Assembly (NCBI GenBank): GCA_021154985.1
Contig: JAJNQE010000025.1
Span: 1 to 64,000 of the forward strand
Origin: Hydrogenophaga sp.
Lineage (GTDB): Bacteria; Pseudomonadota; Gammaproteobacteria; Burkholderiales; Burkholderiaceae_C
Direction: 5' to 3'
DNA: 64,000 nucleotides
Shown here: positions 54,011-62,536 of the stretch, piece after piece
How positions within the stretch are numbered: the first letter of the stretch is position 1
How the letters are laid out: every line of letters begins with the position of its first letter
Notes under the pieces: generated by a model
Database searches by the model: none
Told to the model about the DNA's origin: nothing
Seen by the model: only the letters and a program-made list of their open reading frames with translations
Translations under genes and position numbers: made by a program

Positions 54011-55980
54011 GCTTGGGCGTCGGCCGCCGCCGGCAAGGTGGCGAAGCCCTTGAAGCCACCCTTCTTCAGGTGAATCAACAACAGCGAGATGCTCGCCGGC
54101 GTGATGCCTGAAATGCGCGAGGCCTGCCCGAGGGTTTCGGGCCGGTGCTTGGCCAGCTTTTGCCGGGCTTCAAAAGACAGCGCCGTCACCTGCAAATAAT
54201 CCAGGTCGGTCGGCAGCTTCAGGCCCTCGTAGTGCGCGGACCGCTCCACCTCGTTTTTCTGCCGATCGATGTAGCCCGAGTACTTGGCCGCGATCTCCAC
54301 CTGCTCCACCACCGGCTCCAGCAGGTCGCCCAGTGTTTCACGTGAAACGTCAGGCCCCACGTATTTGCCGCCATCGAGCCCCACCAGATCCGGATAGGCC
54401 ACGCCCGGCCGACGCAACAGATCGAACAGGTTGTGCTCGTGCTCGATCGCCTTGCCCAGCACCCGCTCCGACTCGGCCGCCGGCAGGTTGCGCGGATTGA
54501 CCCAGGTGGCCTTGAGGCGTTCTGTTTCACGTGAAACCGCATCGCGCTTGTGGCAAAAGGCGTCCCACTGCGCGTCGCCCACCAGCCCCATGCGGCGATC
54601 GGCTTCGGTCAGGCGCATGTCGGCGTTGTCCTCGCGCAGCTGCAGGCGGAACTCGGCCCGGCTGGTGAACATGCGGTAGGGCTCGGTCACGCCCTGGGTG
54701 ATCAGGTCGTCGACCAGCACGCCCAAGTACGCTTCATCTCGCCCCGGCAGCCAGGCGCCCTCGCCGCGGCACTGGAGCGCGGCGTTGATGCCGGCGAACA
54801 TGCCCTGCGCTGCAGCCTCTTCGTAACCGGTGGTGCCATTGATCTGGCCCGCAAAAAACAGGCCCTGGATCTGTTTGGTCTCGAAACTGCTCTTGAGCGA
54901 GCGCGGGTCGAAATAGTCGTATTCGATGGCGTAGCCGGGCCGCAGGATGTGCGCGTTCTCCAGCCCCTTCATGCTGCGCACCAGTTCGTACTGGATGTCG
55001 AACGGCAGGCTGGTGGAGATGCCGTTGGGGTAGACCTCGTGCGTGGTCAGGCCCTCGGGCTCCAGAAAAATCTGGTGGCTGTCCTTGTCGGCGAAGCGGT
55101 TGATCTTGTCTTCCACGCTCGGGCAATAGCGCGGGCCCACGCCTTCAATCTTGCCGGTGAACATGGGGCTGCGGTCAAAGCCGCTGCGGATGATCTCGTG
55201 CGTGCGCTCATTGGTGTGCGTGATCCAGCACGGCACCTGCTGCGGGTGCATGGCCGCGTTGCCCATGAAGCTGAACACCGGCACCGGCTGGTCGGCGTTC
55301 ATGCCGCCGGGCACGCCGTCGCCGGGTTGTTCGGTGCACTTTGAATAATCGATGCTGCGCCCATCCAGGCGCGGCGGCGTACCGGTTTTCAGGCGGCCCT
55401 GCGGCAGCTGCAGTTCTTTCAGCCGGGCCGAGAGCGACACGGCCGGCGGGTCTCCGGCGCGGCCGGCCGCGTAATTGTTCAGGCCCACGTGGATCTTGCC
55501 GTCCAGAAAGGTGCCGGCGGTCAGCACCACGGTGCGGCTGCGGAAGCGGATGCCCACCTGCGTCACCGCGCCCACCACGCGGTCACCTTCCACCATGAGG
55601 TCGTCCACCGCCTGCTGGAACAACCAGAGGTTGGGCTGGTTCTCCAGCATGCGGCGGATGGCCGCCTTGTAGAGCACGCGGTCGGCCTGGGCACGGGTGG
55701 CGCGCACGGCCGGGCCTTTGGAGCTGTTCAAGATGCGGAACTGGATGCCGCCCTCGTCGGTGGCCAGCGCCATGGCGCCGCCCATGGCGTCCACCTCTTT
55801 CACCAGGTGGCCCTTGCCGATACCGCCAATGCTGGGGTTGCAGCTCATCTGGCCCAGGGTCTCGATGTTGTGGGTCAGCAGCAGGGTTCTCTGCCCCATG
55901 CGGGCGGCCGCCAGCGCGGCCTCGGTGCCGGCGTGGCCGCCGCCGACGACGATGACGTCAAATTCCTGGGGATACAACAT
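54007..55980 (-). CDS. mnmG: tRNA uridine 5-carboxymethylaminomethyl-modification enzyme MnmG
   Basis: GidA/MnmG, 657 aa, FAD enzyme working with MnmE to modify tRNA wobble uridine. N-terminal FAD fold FDVIVVGGGHAGTEAALAAARMG, then GPAVRATRAQADRVLYK and GTFLDGKIHVG, and C-terminal SGYIDRQKNEVER. The start at 55980 (MLYPQEFDV) is family-like, though the long open frame continues to 56364. It carries two parS sites in its coding sequence and is coupled to rsmG. Confidence 0.97.
   Translation of the reverse strand: MLYPQEFDVIVVGGGHAGTEAALAAARMGQRTLLLTHNIETLGQMSCNPSIGGIGKGHLVKEVDAMGGAMALATDEGGIQFRILNSSKGPAVRATRAQADRVLYKAAIRRMLENQPNLWLFQQAVDDLMVEGDRVVGAVTQVGIRFRSRTVVLTAGTFLDGKIHVGLNNYAAGRAGDPPAVSLSARLKELQLPQGRLKTGTPPRLDGRSIDYSKCTEQPGDGVPGGMNADQPVPVFSFMGNAAMHPQQVPCWITHTNERTHEIIRSGFDRSPMFTGKIEGVGPRYCPSVEDKINRFADKDSHQIFLEPEGLTTHEVYPNGISTSLPFDIQYELVRSMKGLENAHILRPGYAIEYDYFDPRSLKSSFETKQIQGLFFAGQINGTTGYEEAAAQGMFAGINAALQCRGEGAWLPGRDEAYLGVLVDDLITQGVTEPYRMFTSRAEFRLQLREDNADMRLTEADRRMGLVGDAQWDAFCHKRDAVSRETERLKATWVNPRNLPAAESERVLGKAIEHEHNLFDLLRRPGVAYPDLVGLDGGKYVGPDVSRETLGDLLEPVVEQVEIAAKYSGYIDRQKNEVERSAHYEGLKLPTDLDYLQVTALSFEARQKLAKHRPETLGQASRISGITPASISLLLIHLKKGGFKGFATLPAAADAQA
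54334..54349. other. parS site 3 (in mnmG)
   Basis: TGTTTCACGTGAAACG, 15 of 16 to consensus, inside the mnmG coding sequence (encodes DVSRETL). Confidence 0.9.
54523..54538. other. parS site 4 (in mnmG)
   Basis: TGTTTCACGTGAAACC, 15 of 16 to consensus, inside mnmG (encodes AVSRETE), 189 bp from site 3. Confidence 0.9.
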
Positions 55981-56167
55981 GGTGGTGGTCGCTTGTGGGG
56001 GGCTGTCTGCCCGGCGCCCCGGGCAACCCGCGATTGTCCCACCGTTGGGCGTTTTCTGCCCCACCCCGCGCGCACCGCCCACGGCGCTGGCCGGATGGCG
56101 CCGCCGCGCCCGAATTTCTAACCTGCATGGCAGCCCAATCCCGGGCCCACCACAGGAAACAAGCCCC

Positions 56168-56551
56168 ATGAAAATCCCTTGGCTCGTGGCCAGCACCACC
56201 GCGCTGGCCTGTTTCAACGCACAAGCCGCCGGCTTCATGTTCGGCATCAGCCACAACTTCGGCGGCGACACCGGCGTCACTTTCAAGATCCTGTCGACCG
56301 ACCGGCGCAACCGCCCCGTGGTGGCCGCCGGCGTGAGCTTCTTCCCCGGCGAGGGCCGACGCATCGGCCTGGACGTGGGTGTGGGCTACAACTTCCGCCA
56401 GACCACCGTCACCATCGGCCGCGACCTGGTGATGGAGCGGTTCCAGGTGGCCTGGGGCATCGCCAGCCGCCGCTGCCCGCCCGCTCAAGCCGCACCACCA
56501 GCCTCTCCCCCCGGGTTTGAAGACAGCGGCTTCTTCGACAGCTCGTTCTGA
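56168..56551 (+). CDS. Hypothetical exported protein
   Basis: A 127-aa protein: signal peptide at about 1-20 (IPWLVASTTALACFNAQA), then a mature domain with beta-strand-like repeats (AGFMFGISHNFGGDTGVTFKILST, GRRIGLDVGVGYNF), possibly a small outer-membrane or periplasmic protein, and a Pro-rich low-complexity end. No family recognised. AGGAA stands 10 nt or so upstream of the ATG. It is divergent from mnmG over 187 nt. Confidence 0.65.
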   Translation: MKIPWLVASTTALACFNAQAAGFMFGISHNFGGDTGVTFKILSTDRRNRPVVAAGVSFFPGEGRRIGLDVGVGYNFRQTTVTIGRDLVMERFQVAWGIASRRCPPAQAAPPASPPGFEDSGFFDSSF

Positions 56552-56574
56552 GCGAAGGCCGCGACAATGGCGGC

Positions 56575-57165
56575 ATGAGCACACTCCCCTCCCTCCTCGT
56601 TTTCGCCGGCAGCACCCGCGCCCAGTCCTTCAACCGCCAACTGGCCGCCGCCGCCGCCCGGCACGCCGCAGCCCAAGGCGCCCAGGTCACCCACATCGAA
56701 CTGGCCGACTTCGACCTGCCGCTCTACAACGCCGACCTCGAAGCACGCGGCACGCCCGCCGCGGCCGTGAAGCTCAAGGAGCTGTTCCACGCCCACCCGG
56801 CCTGGATCATTGCCTCGCCCGAATACAACGGCAGCTACACCGGCTTGCTCAAAAACACCATCGACTGGGTCTCCAGCCCCATCAAGGGCGACCCGCTCTG
56901 GTCCAGCGGCACCAAGCCGTTTGCGGGCAAGGTGGTGGGTTTGCTGAGCGCTTCGCCCGGCGCCTTGGGTGGCCTGAGAAGCTTGTCCCACCTCACCCCA
57001 CTGCTATTGAATTTGCAGTGCTGGGTGGCACCGAAGCAGTTTGCACTGGGCAAGGCGGGTGAGGCTTTCAACGCCGACGGCGAACTCGTTGCCGAGCCGG
57101 CGCGCAACGCGGTGCACGGCGTGGTCGACCAGGTGCTGTGGGCCGGCCAGCGCTTCGCGGGCTGA
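56575..57165 (+). CDS. NADPH-dependent FMN reductase (ChrR/AzoR-like)
   Basis: A 196-aa flavodoxin-fold reductase of the NADPH-dependent FMN reductase family. FMN site at the start (LLVFAGSTRAQSFNRQLAAA), PAWIIASPEYNGSYTGLLKNTIDWVS central, and GVVDQVLW at the end. Such enzymes reduce quinones, azo dyes or chromate. The stop is 10 nt from the convergent virJ gene. Physiological substrate not certain. Confidence 0.88.
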   Translation: MSTLPSLLVFAGSTRAQSFNRQLAAAAARHAAAQGAQVTHIELADFDLPLYNADLEARGTPAAAVKLKELFHAHPAWIIASPEYNGSYTGLLKNTIDWVSSPIKGDPLWSSGTKPFAGKVVGLLSASPGALGGLRSLSHLTPLLLNLQCWVAPKQFALGKAGEAFNADGELVAEPARNAVHGVVDQVLWAGQRFAG

Positions 57166-57175
57166 GCCCTGCCGC

Positions 57176-58570
57176 TCAGGGCGCCTTGGTGCGCTGCAGG
57201 ATCTGATCGGTCAGCTTCTGGTAGATGCCGTCGAAATGGTGGCCACCGGCCATGGGCACCGGGGTCGCGAATTCGGCAGCCACGTGTGGACACAGGGTGT
57301 CGCGGTCGTCGGTGCCATAAATGCACAAGGTTTTGGCGGCCACCATTTTCTGAAGCTCAGGCATCAGCGGCAGGCCGGCGGTGTTTTTGGTCATCCAGTT
57401 GCTCAGGCGGAATTCGAACGACGCCTTTTCACCCGGGCCAATGAGCACCGTGTGCGCCAGCAGGGCGCTGGACGTGGCGGGCAGGCGGTTGACCGCAAAC
57501 GGCAGCACATCGGCACCCTGCGAGTAGCCAATCAGCAACACGCGCGTCTTCTTCCACTGCACGGCAAAGCTGCGCATCACGCGGTCGAGGTCCTGCGCCA
57601 GGCCCTCGGGCGTGCGGGCCGACCAGAAATAGCGCAATGAATCCAGACCCACCACCGACACACCGGCGGCCGAGAGCTTGGCCGCCAGTTGCTTGTCGAT
57701 GCCCGCCCAGCCACCATCGCCCGACAGCAGAACGGCCAGCGTGTCCGAGGGCACGGCGCTGGGCACGAGCACCAGCGGCAGGTCGGCCACGCCGCTGTCC
57801 GGCGCGAGTGGCAGAGGACCCGTGTCCTTGGTGAGCTTCTGGTGCGCAGCCAGCAGCGCGGGCAAGGCTGCGGCACCCAGCGCGCCGGCGTGGTCGGCCC
57901 CGGGCACCAGCACCCGCTGCGCGCCAGCCACCTGGGCCACGAACTTCTGCACGCTGGCAGGGCTGCACACCTTATCTTCGCTGCCTTGCAACACCACCCA
58001 CGGTGCGCTCAGTTTGGGCGTGGGCAAAAGCGCCAGGCCGGCACCGCCGGGGCGCTTGGTGAAGTGCACACCTTCGCCCCGGCACAGCGGCTTCTTCAGC
58101 GCCAGTTCCGGGCAAAAGCCCATGGAAATGGCGCCGCCAAACGTGTCTGCCGGCGCCTGCGCGAGCATGGCGTAACCCAGGGTGCCGCCCAGCCCCGGGC
58201 CCACCAGCAGCGGGGGGAAATACGCGGGCAGACGGGCATACCCCTGCAGAAAATGCGAGAGGTTTTCCAGATCGCCGTCGGGCAGCAGGCAGTCGCCGCT
58301 GTCGCGGACCATCTGCGCCAGCACCTGCGGGGTGTTGATGCCCGCCACCGCAGCGCCTTGGTCGGCCAGCGCCTGGGCCTGCCCGGCCAGCGCGGGTGTC
58401 CAGCCGGCTTCGCCCGAGAGAAACAGCACAAACGAATTGGCCTCGCCCTTGGGCCGGTACAGCGAAACCTCCTTGAAACTGCCGTGGGAGATTTTTTCCT
58501 GCGCGTGGGCCGCAACAGGGACGCCGAAGGCCAGCGCAACGGTCAACCAGGTGGTGACGATGGATTTCAT
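57176..58570 (-). CDS. virJ: VirJ/AcvB-like periplasmic serine hydrolase
   Basis: A 464-aa exported protein with two alpha/beta-hydrolase-like halves. Signal peptide about 1-24 (TVALAFGVPVAAHA). The C-terminal half has the intact nucleophile elbow LLIGYSQGADVL (Ser350) and is the VirJ domain. The N-terminal half shows GPGLGG at about 124-129 where a GxSxG elbow would be, so it lacks the Ser and is probably non-catalytic. Agrobacterium AcvB is a lysyl-phosphatidylglycerol hydrolase working with LpiA (MprF). Here the gene overlaps mprF by ATGA, supporting the same pair. Confidence 0.9.
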   Translation of the reverse strand: MKSIVTTWLTVALAFGVPVAAHAQEKISHGSFKEVSLYRPKGEANSFVLFLSGEAGWTPALAGQAQALADQGAAVAGINTPQVLAQMVRDSGDCLLPDGDLENLSHFLQGYARLPAYFPPLLVGPGLGGTLGYAMLAQAPADTFGGAISMGFCPELALKKPLCRGEGVHFTKRPGGAGLALLPTPKLSAPWVVLQGSEDKVCSPASVQKFVAQVAGAQRVLVPGADHAGALGAAALPALLAAHQKLTKDTGPLPLAPDSGVADLPLVLVPSAVPSDTLAVLLSGDGGWAGIDKQLAAKLSAAGVSVVGLDSLRYFWSARTPEGLAQDLDRVMRSFAVQWKKTRVLLIGYSQGADVLPFAVNRLPATSSALLAHTVLIGPGEKASFEFRLSNWMTKNTAGLPLMPELQKMVAAKTLCIYGTDDRDTLCPHVAAEFATPVPMAGGHHFDGIYQKLTDQILQRTKAP

Positions 58571-61143
58571 TTGGCGATCACGCGGCGCAGGCCGCCGGCA
58601 ATGAGGGCGGCGACATCCGCCAGGATGAAAAAAGGCGCAAAGCCGCCCGGGCAGGCGAGGTAGCGGGGCTCCCAGGTGGGATCGAATTTTTCCTTGAAAC
58701 CCCGCAATCCCTGGAAGTTGTAGAAGTTTTCACCGTGGTTGAACAGCAGCCGCCCCAGCCGGTGCCAGTTGGGTGCCAGCGGGTGCTGCGCCATGCCTGA
58801 GAGCGGCACCATGCCCAGATTGAAGCGCTGGTAGCCCTGGGCCTTGAAGTGCAGCAGCGTTTGTGCGAACAGGAAATCCATCGAGCTGCGCGGCGCATCG
58901 GGCAACTGCCGCATGAGATCCACGCTGGCCTCGTGTTTCTGGTCGGTGCACAACAAGGTGGCGAAGGCCACCAGCCGATCGCCCTGGCGCACCACCGCGA
59001 TCGGCTGACGCAACACGTAGTCGCGGTGGAAGGCGCCGAGCGAAAACGACTTCTCCGCTGTGTTGTGGTCGCTCAGCCAGGCATCAGAAATGGCCTGCAG
59101 CTCACCGAACAGGCCTTCGGTCTGGCCGGGCGCCAGCACCTCGAAGCTCAGTTCCTCGCGCTGCGCACGCGCCACACCGTGGCGCAGGTTGGCGCGGCGC
59201 TTGCCTTCCAGGCTGAAGCCGGGCAAGTCCACCAGCGCACATTCACCGAGCTTGTACACGCGCAGGCCGGCGTCCAGGTACACCGGCAGACCTTCCGGGC
59301 GCACCTGGTAAAAAGCGGCACGCCCACCAGCCTCACGCGCCTGCTCCACGAAGCGCCAGACCAGCTCGGTCCACTCGGACGCCGGGCCCACCGGGTCGTA
59401 CAGCGCCACCCAGGAGCGCCCGCGCCGCCCGAACATGATGAAAGCCCGCTGCGAGTCCGACACCATCAGGCTCTTGTCGCCCATCATCACCAGCCCGGCA
59501 CCCGCCGAGCCTTGCGTGCGCACGATGCGCGCGGCCTGGTCCAGCGCACCCGGGTCGGGCTTCACCAGCGCCGTGCGCGGACGGCGCAGCAGCTGGCTCA
59601 GCGCCACCACCAGCGTGATCAGGGCCACCGCCACCATGGCCCGCAGCGAGCGCGGCGCATAGCCGTCGAACTCGAACTGCCACCAGACCTGGTTGACGTA
59701 TTCCACGTCGCGGTACACAAAAAACAGCAGCGCCGTGAGCGCCGCCAGCACCGCGGCCACCGCCGCCAGCCAGCCCCATGTGAAGGCCTGCGAAAACAGC
59801 GCGGCCTTGCGGTTGAAGTGCCGCCGCGAGAGCGCCAGCGAGGCGCCCAGCACCACCAGCAGAACCGCCTCGGAGACCGCAATGCCCTTGGGCAGGCACA
59901 GCACCAGGCTCAGCAGCACGAGCACCAGACCGGCCCACCACGAGGCATCAAGCCGCAGGAACATGCCGCGCGCCACAAACAGAAGCGCCAGGCCGACGAT
60001 GCTGCCCAGAAAGTGCGCGGCCTCCACCACCGGCAGCGGCATGTACTGCGTGAGCAGGTCGGTCGCGTCCTGCGTGGCCGGCGTCACACCCGACACCAGC
60101 AGCGCCACCCCCACCACCCAGGTGAAAGCCGACAACAGCAACGGCGACAGGCTGGTGGCCGCCTTGACCACCGGCGTGGCCGCGCCCCGGCGCCATTCGG
60201 TGGCCGCCAGCCAGGCCACGGCCAGCGCCAGCGGCAGCAGGTGGTAGACCACGCGGAACAGCACCAAGGCGCCCGCCAGCTGCTCGGCGGGCACGCGCTG
60301 GCCCAGCGCCAGCAGCATCACCGCCTCAAACACCCCCAGCCCGCCCGGCACATGGCTGATCACCCCCAGCGCAATGGCCAGCGCAAAAAACCCCACGAAG
60401 GCGGGGAACGCCACCGCATCGGCCGGCAACAAGACCCACAGCGCCGCAGCGGCAGCCACCACGTCCACCGCCGACACGGCCAACTGCTGTGCGGCGATGG
60501 ACGCACTGGGCAGGCGCAACACCACGCCACCCAGAACCGTCTGCTCACCCCCACGCATGCACACGCCCAGAAACACCCCCGCGGCCACCATCACCGCCAC
60601 GCCGGCGAACTTGAGCACCTCGGCCGGCACACCCAGCATGGTCTGAACGGTGTTCGAACCCCACACCAGGCCCGCGGCGCCCACCACCGCAATGCCCACC
60701 GTGAAGCCGGCGGCGTTGAAGACAATCGCGCGCGAAATCAGCCCCGCCTCAAGCCCGGCGGCGCCGTACAGGCGCAGCCGCACGGCGCCGCCGGTGAGCA
60801 CGCCCAGGCCGATGGTGTTGGACAAGGCGTACGCGATGAAGGCGGTCTTGCCGACCACGGGATAGGGCAAGCGCGCGCCGGCGTAGGCGAGCGCGGAACG
60901 GTCGTAAAACGTGAGCGCCAGGTAGCTCACCGCCGTGGCCAACACCGACAGCAGCAAGACCGGCAGCGGGGTGTCCCTCATCTCGGCCACGATCTGGCCG
61001 TAGCTGAGCTCGGTCATCACCTTGTGCGAGGCTTGCACCACCAGCGCGCCCAGCAGAAGCGCCAGCGCTGCGTACACCCACAGACGCCACTGGCTGAGCC
61101 GTGAGATCAGCGTGTCGGGGGCAGAGACGGTCACAAGCGGCAT
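58567..61143 (-). CDS. mprF: Phosphatidylglycerol lysyl/alanyltransferase-flippase MprF
   Basis: An 858-aa bifunctional inner-membrane protein. The N-terminal part has about 13-14 helices (flippase region; YALSNTIGLGVLTGGAVRLRLYGAAG, SHVPGGLGVFEAVMLLALG). The C-terminal ~330 residues are the cytoplasmic synthase domain that moves Lys or Ala from charged tRNA to phosphatidylglycerol: GDKSLMVSDSQRAFIMFGRRG, GKRRANLRHGVARAQRE and PLAPNWHRLGRLLFNHGENFYNFQGLRGFKEKFDP. Aminoacylation lowers surface negative charge. Coupled to virJ. The amino acid used is not readable from sequence. Confidence 0.93.
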   Translation of the reverse strand: MPLVTVSAPDTLISRLSQWRLWVYAALALLLGALVVQASHKVMTELSYGQIVAEMRDTPLPVLLLSVLATAVSYLALTFYDRSALAYAGARLPYPVVGKTAFIAYALSNTIGLGVLTGGAVRLRLYGAAGLEAGLISRAIVFNAAGFTVGIAVVGAAGLVWGSNTVQTMLGVPAEVLKFAGVAVMVAAGVFLGVCMRGGEQTVLGGVVLRLPSASIAAQQLAVSAVDVVAAAAALWVLLPADAVAFPAFVGFFALAIALGVISHVPGGLGVFEAVMLLALGQRVPAEQLAGALVLFRVVYHLLPLALAVAWLAATEWRRGAATPVVKAATSLSPLLLSAFTWVVGVALLVSGVTPATQDATDLLTQYMPLPVVEAAHFLGSIVGLALLFVARGMFLRLDASWWAGLVLVLLSLVLCLPKGIAVSEAVLLVVLGASLALSRRHFNRKAALFSQAFTWGWLAAVAAVLAALTALLFFVYRDVEYVNQVWWQFEFDGYAPRSLRAMVAVALITLVVALSQLLRRPRTALVKPDPGALDQAARIVRTQGSAGAGLVMMGDKSLMVSDSQRAFIMFGRRGRSWVALYDPVGPASEWTELVWRFVEQAREAGGRAAFYQVRPEGLPVYLDAGLRVYKLGECALVDLPGFSLEGKRRANLRHGVARAQREELSFEVLAPGQTEGLFGELQAISDAWLSDHNTAEKSFSLGAFHRDYVLRQPIAVVRQGDRLVAFATLLCTDQKHEASVDLMRQLPDAPRSSMDFLFAQTLLHFKAQGYQRFNLGMVPLSGMAQHPLAPNWHRLGRLLFNHGENFYNFQGLRGFKEKFDPTWEPRYLACPGGFAPFFILADVAALIAGGLRRVIAK

Positions 61144-61194
61144 GGGCGGACTCAGTGTAGCCCCGGCTCCCGGACAAGGCCGACAATCGCGGGC

Positions 61195-61488
61195 ATGACC
61201 TCGGCCGCATCCCGCGCTCCCACCACCGCCTGCCGCCCAGGCTGCGCCGCCTGCTGCACCGCTCCTTCCATCAGCAGCCCCTTACCGGGCCTGCCACTGG
61301 GCAAGCCGGCCGGCATGGCTTGTCCGCAGCTTGACGCCGAGCTGCGCTGCCGCCTGTTTGGCCTGCCCGAGCGGCCAGCGGTGTGCAGCTCGCTCGCACC
61401 CGGCGCCGAGATGTGCGGCGAGACCCGCGAACACGCCATGGCCTGGCTCACCCGGCTGGAGCGCGCCACCCAACCCCACACGCCATGA
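61195..61488 (+). CDS. YkgJ-type cysteine-cluster protein
   Basis: A 97-aa cytoplasmic protein of the YkgJ/UPF0153 family: ACRPGCAACCTAPSISSP and ACPQLDAELRCRLFG with PAVCSSLAP, giving the CxxCC and CxxC pattern that probably chelates Zn or Fe-S. Its stop overlaps the start of the Crp/Fnr gene (ATGA). The pair YkgJ plus Crp/Fnr and DUF2892 recurs in Burkholderiales and suggests a metal or redox-linked regulatory unit (inference). Confidence 0.85.
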   Translation: MTSAASRAPTTACRPGCAACCTAPSISSPLPGLPLGKPAGMACPQLDAELRCRLFGLPERPAVCSSLAPGAEMCGETREHAMAWLTRLERATQPHTP

Positions 61489-62138
61489 ACACCACCGACT
61501 GGCAAACCCTCGCCCAGCTCTATCCCGCCCTTGGGGAAGCCGTGTCGGCGCCCGATGCCCTGGCTGTGATGGACGTGCCCACCGGCACCACCCTGTTCCG
61601 CGAACACGAGCCCTGTGGCGGCTTCCCGCTGCTGCTCAGCGGCGAGGTGCGGGTCTCCCGCTCGGCCAGCAGCGGGCGCGAACTCGAGCTCTACCGGGTG
61701 GTGCCGGGCGAGATGTGCCTGGTGTCTTCGTCGTGCCTGTTTGTGGACCAGCCACTGAGCGCGCACGGCGTGACGGTGAAACCCACGCGTCTGGCGCTGC
61801 TATCGCCCGCAGCCTTTCGCGCAGCACTCGCCCACACCGCCTTCCGCGACTTCGTGCTGGGCCTTTTCGCCGCACGCCTGGCAGACCTCACCGGGCTGAT
61901 CGAAGCTGTTGCCTTCCAGCGCCTGGACAGCCGCCTGGCCGCCGCCCTGCTGGGCCATGGCACGCAGGTTCACGCCACCCACCAGGCGCTGGCCGACGAA
62001 CTGGGCACGGTGCGCGAGATCGTCACCCGGCTGCTGCACCGGTTCGAGCGCGACGGCTGGGTGGAGCTCTCGCGCGAGTGCATCACCGTGCGCGACAGCG
62101 CCGCCCTGCGATCGCTGGCGTCACTGCAGCCCCGCTGA
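61485..62138 (+). CDS. Crp/Fnr-family transcriptional regulator
   Basis: A 217-aa regulator: N-terminal cyclic-nucleotide-binding-like beta-roll (about 20-130; TTLFREHEPCGGFPLLLSGEVRVSRS) and C-terminal winged HTH (about 155-205; ATHQALADELGTVREIVTRLLHRFERDGWVEL). The only Cys residues in the sensor domain (EPC, EMCLVSSSC) could make it redox- or metal-responsive; it lacks the N-terminal Cys cluster of FNR. It is coupled to ykgJ and followed by a TGTGA-N6-TCACA palindrome and a DUF2892 gene that it probably controls. Confidence 0.88.
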   Translation: MNTTDWQTLAQLYPALGEAVSAPDALAVMDVPTGTTLFREHEPCGGFPLLLSGEVRVSRSASSGRELELYRVVPGEMCLVSSSCLFVDQPLSAHGVTVKPTRLALLSPAAFRAALAHTAFRDFVLGLFAARLADLTGLIEAVAFQRLDSRLAAALLGHGTQVHATHQALADELGTVREIVTRLLHRFERDGWVELSRECITVRDSAALRSLASLQPR

Positions 62139-62152
62139 GCGCCGCCGGCCTG

Positions 62153-62168
62153 TGTGACCGAGGTCACA
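62153..62168. promoter_or_regulatory. Perfect Crp/Fnr-type operator upstream of DUF2892
   Basis: TGTGA-CCGAGG-TCACA, a 5-bp exact inverted repeat with 6-bp spacer and the CRP-class half-site. It starts 15 nt after the Crp/Fnr-gene stop. A weak -10-like TTCAAT at 62190-62195 would put transcription start near 62202, centring the site at about -41.5, the class II activator position. The adjacent regulator is the likely binder. Confidence 0.7.
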
Positions 62169-62245
62169 TACCCGGCGCACACGCGCAGGTTCAATGACGT
62201 CAGGCCACCCCAGCCCGGGGCGGCTTCATTCACCGGAGCAACACC

Positions 62246-62437
62246 ATGACCAAAAACGTCGGCGGCATCGACCGCGCCCTTCGCATCACCATCGGCCTGG
62301 CCCTCATCGCGGCCGCCGCCACCGGCACGGTGGGCCTGTGGGGCTACATCGGTGTCGTGCCCCTGCTCACCGGTCTGGTGGGCTGGTGCCCGCCCTACGC
62401 CATGTTCGGCTTCAACACCTGCGCCATGAAGAAGTGA
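62246..62437 (+). CDS. DUF2892 (YgaP-TM-like) small membrane protein
   Basis: A 63-aa inner-membrane protein, DUF2892 family: MTKNVGGIDRALRITIGLAL, two hydrophobic segments (LALIAAAATGTVGLWGYIGV and VPLLTGLVGWCPPYAMFG) with the family GWCPPY motif and conserved Cys. Related to the membrane part of YgaP rhodanese; often with sulfur or redox stress genes. It follows the Crp/Fnr operator. AAC/GGAG-type ribosome site (CCGGAGCAAC) upstream. Confidence 0.85.
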   Translation: MTKNVGGIDRALRITIGLALIAAAATGTVGLWGYIGVVPLLTGLVGWCPPYAMFGFNTCAMKK

Positions 62438-62536
62438 GCCCCCGGGCGCGCGTGTCCTCGCTGGGACAGGACAGGCGCGCCCCGGCGGCATACAGTGCAA
62501 GGCCGCGCCCGTCCGAGGCGCGCCAGGAGACACACC

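Noticed and set aside
58849..61104. 750-codon plus-strand frame opposite mprF
   Set aside because: His/Gln/Arg-rich shadow of a conserved gene, no recognisable domain.
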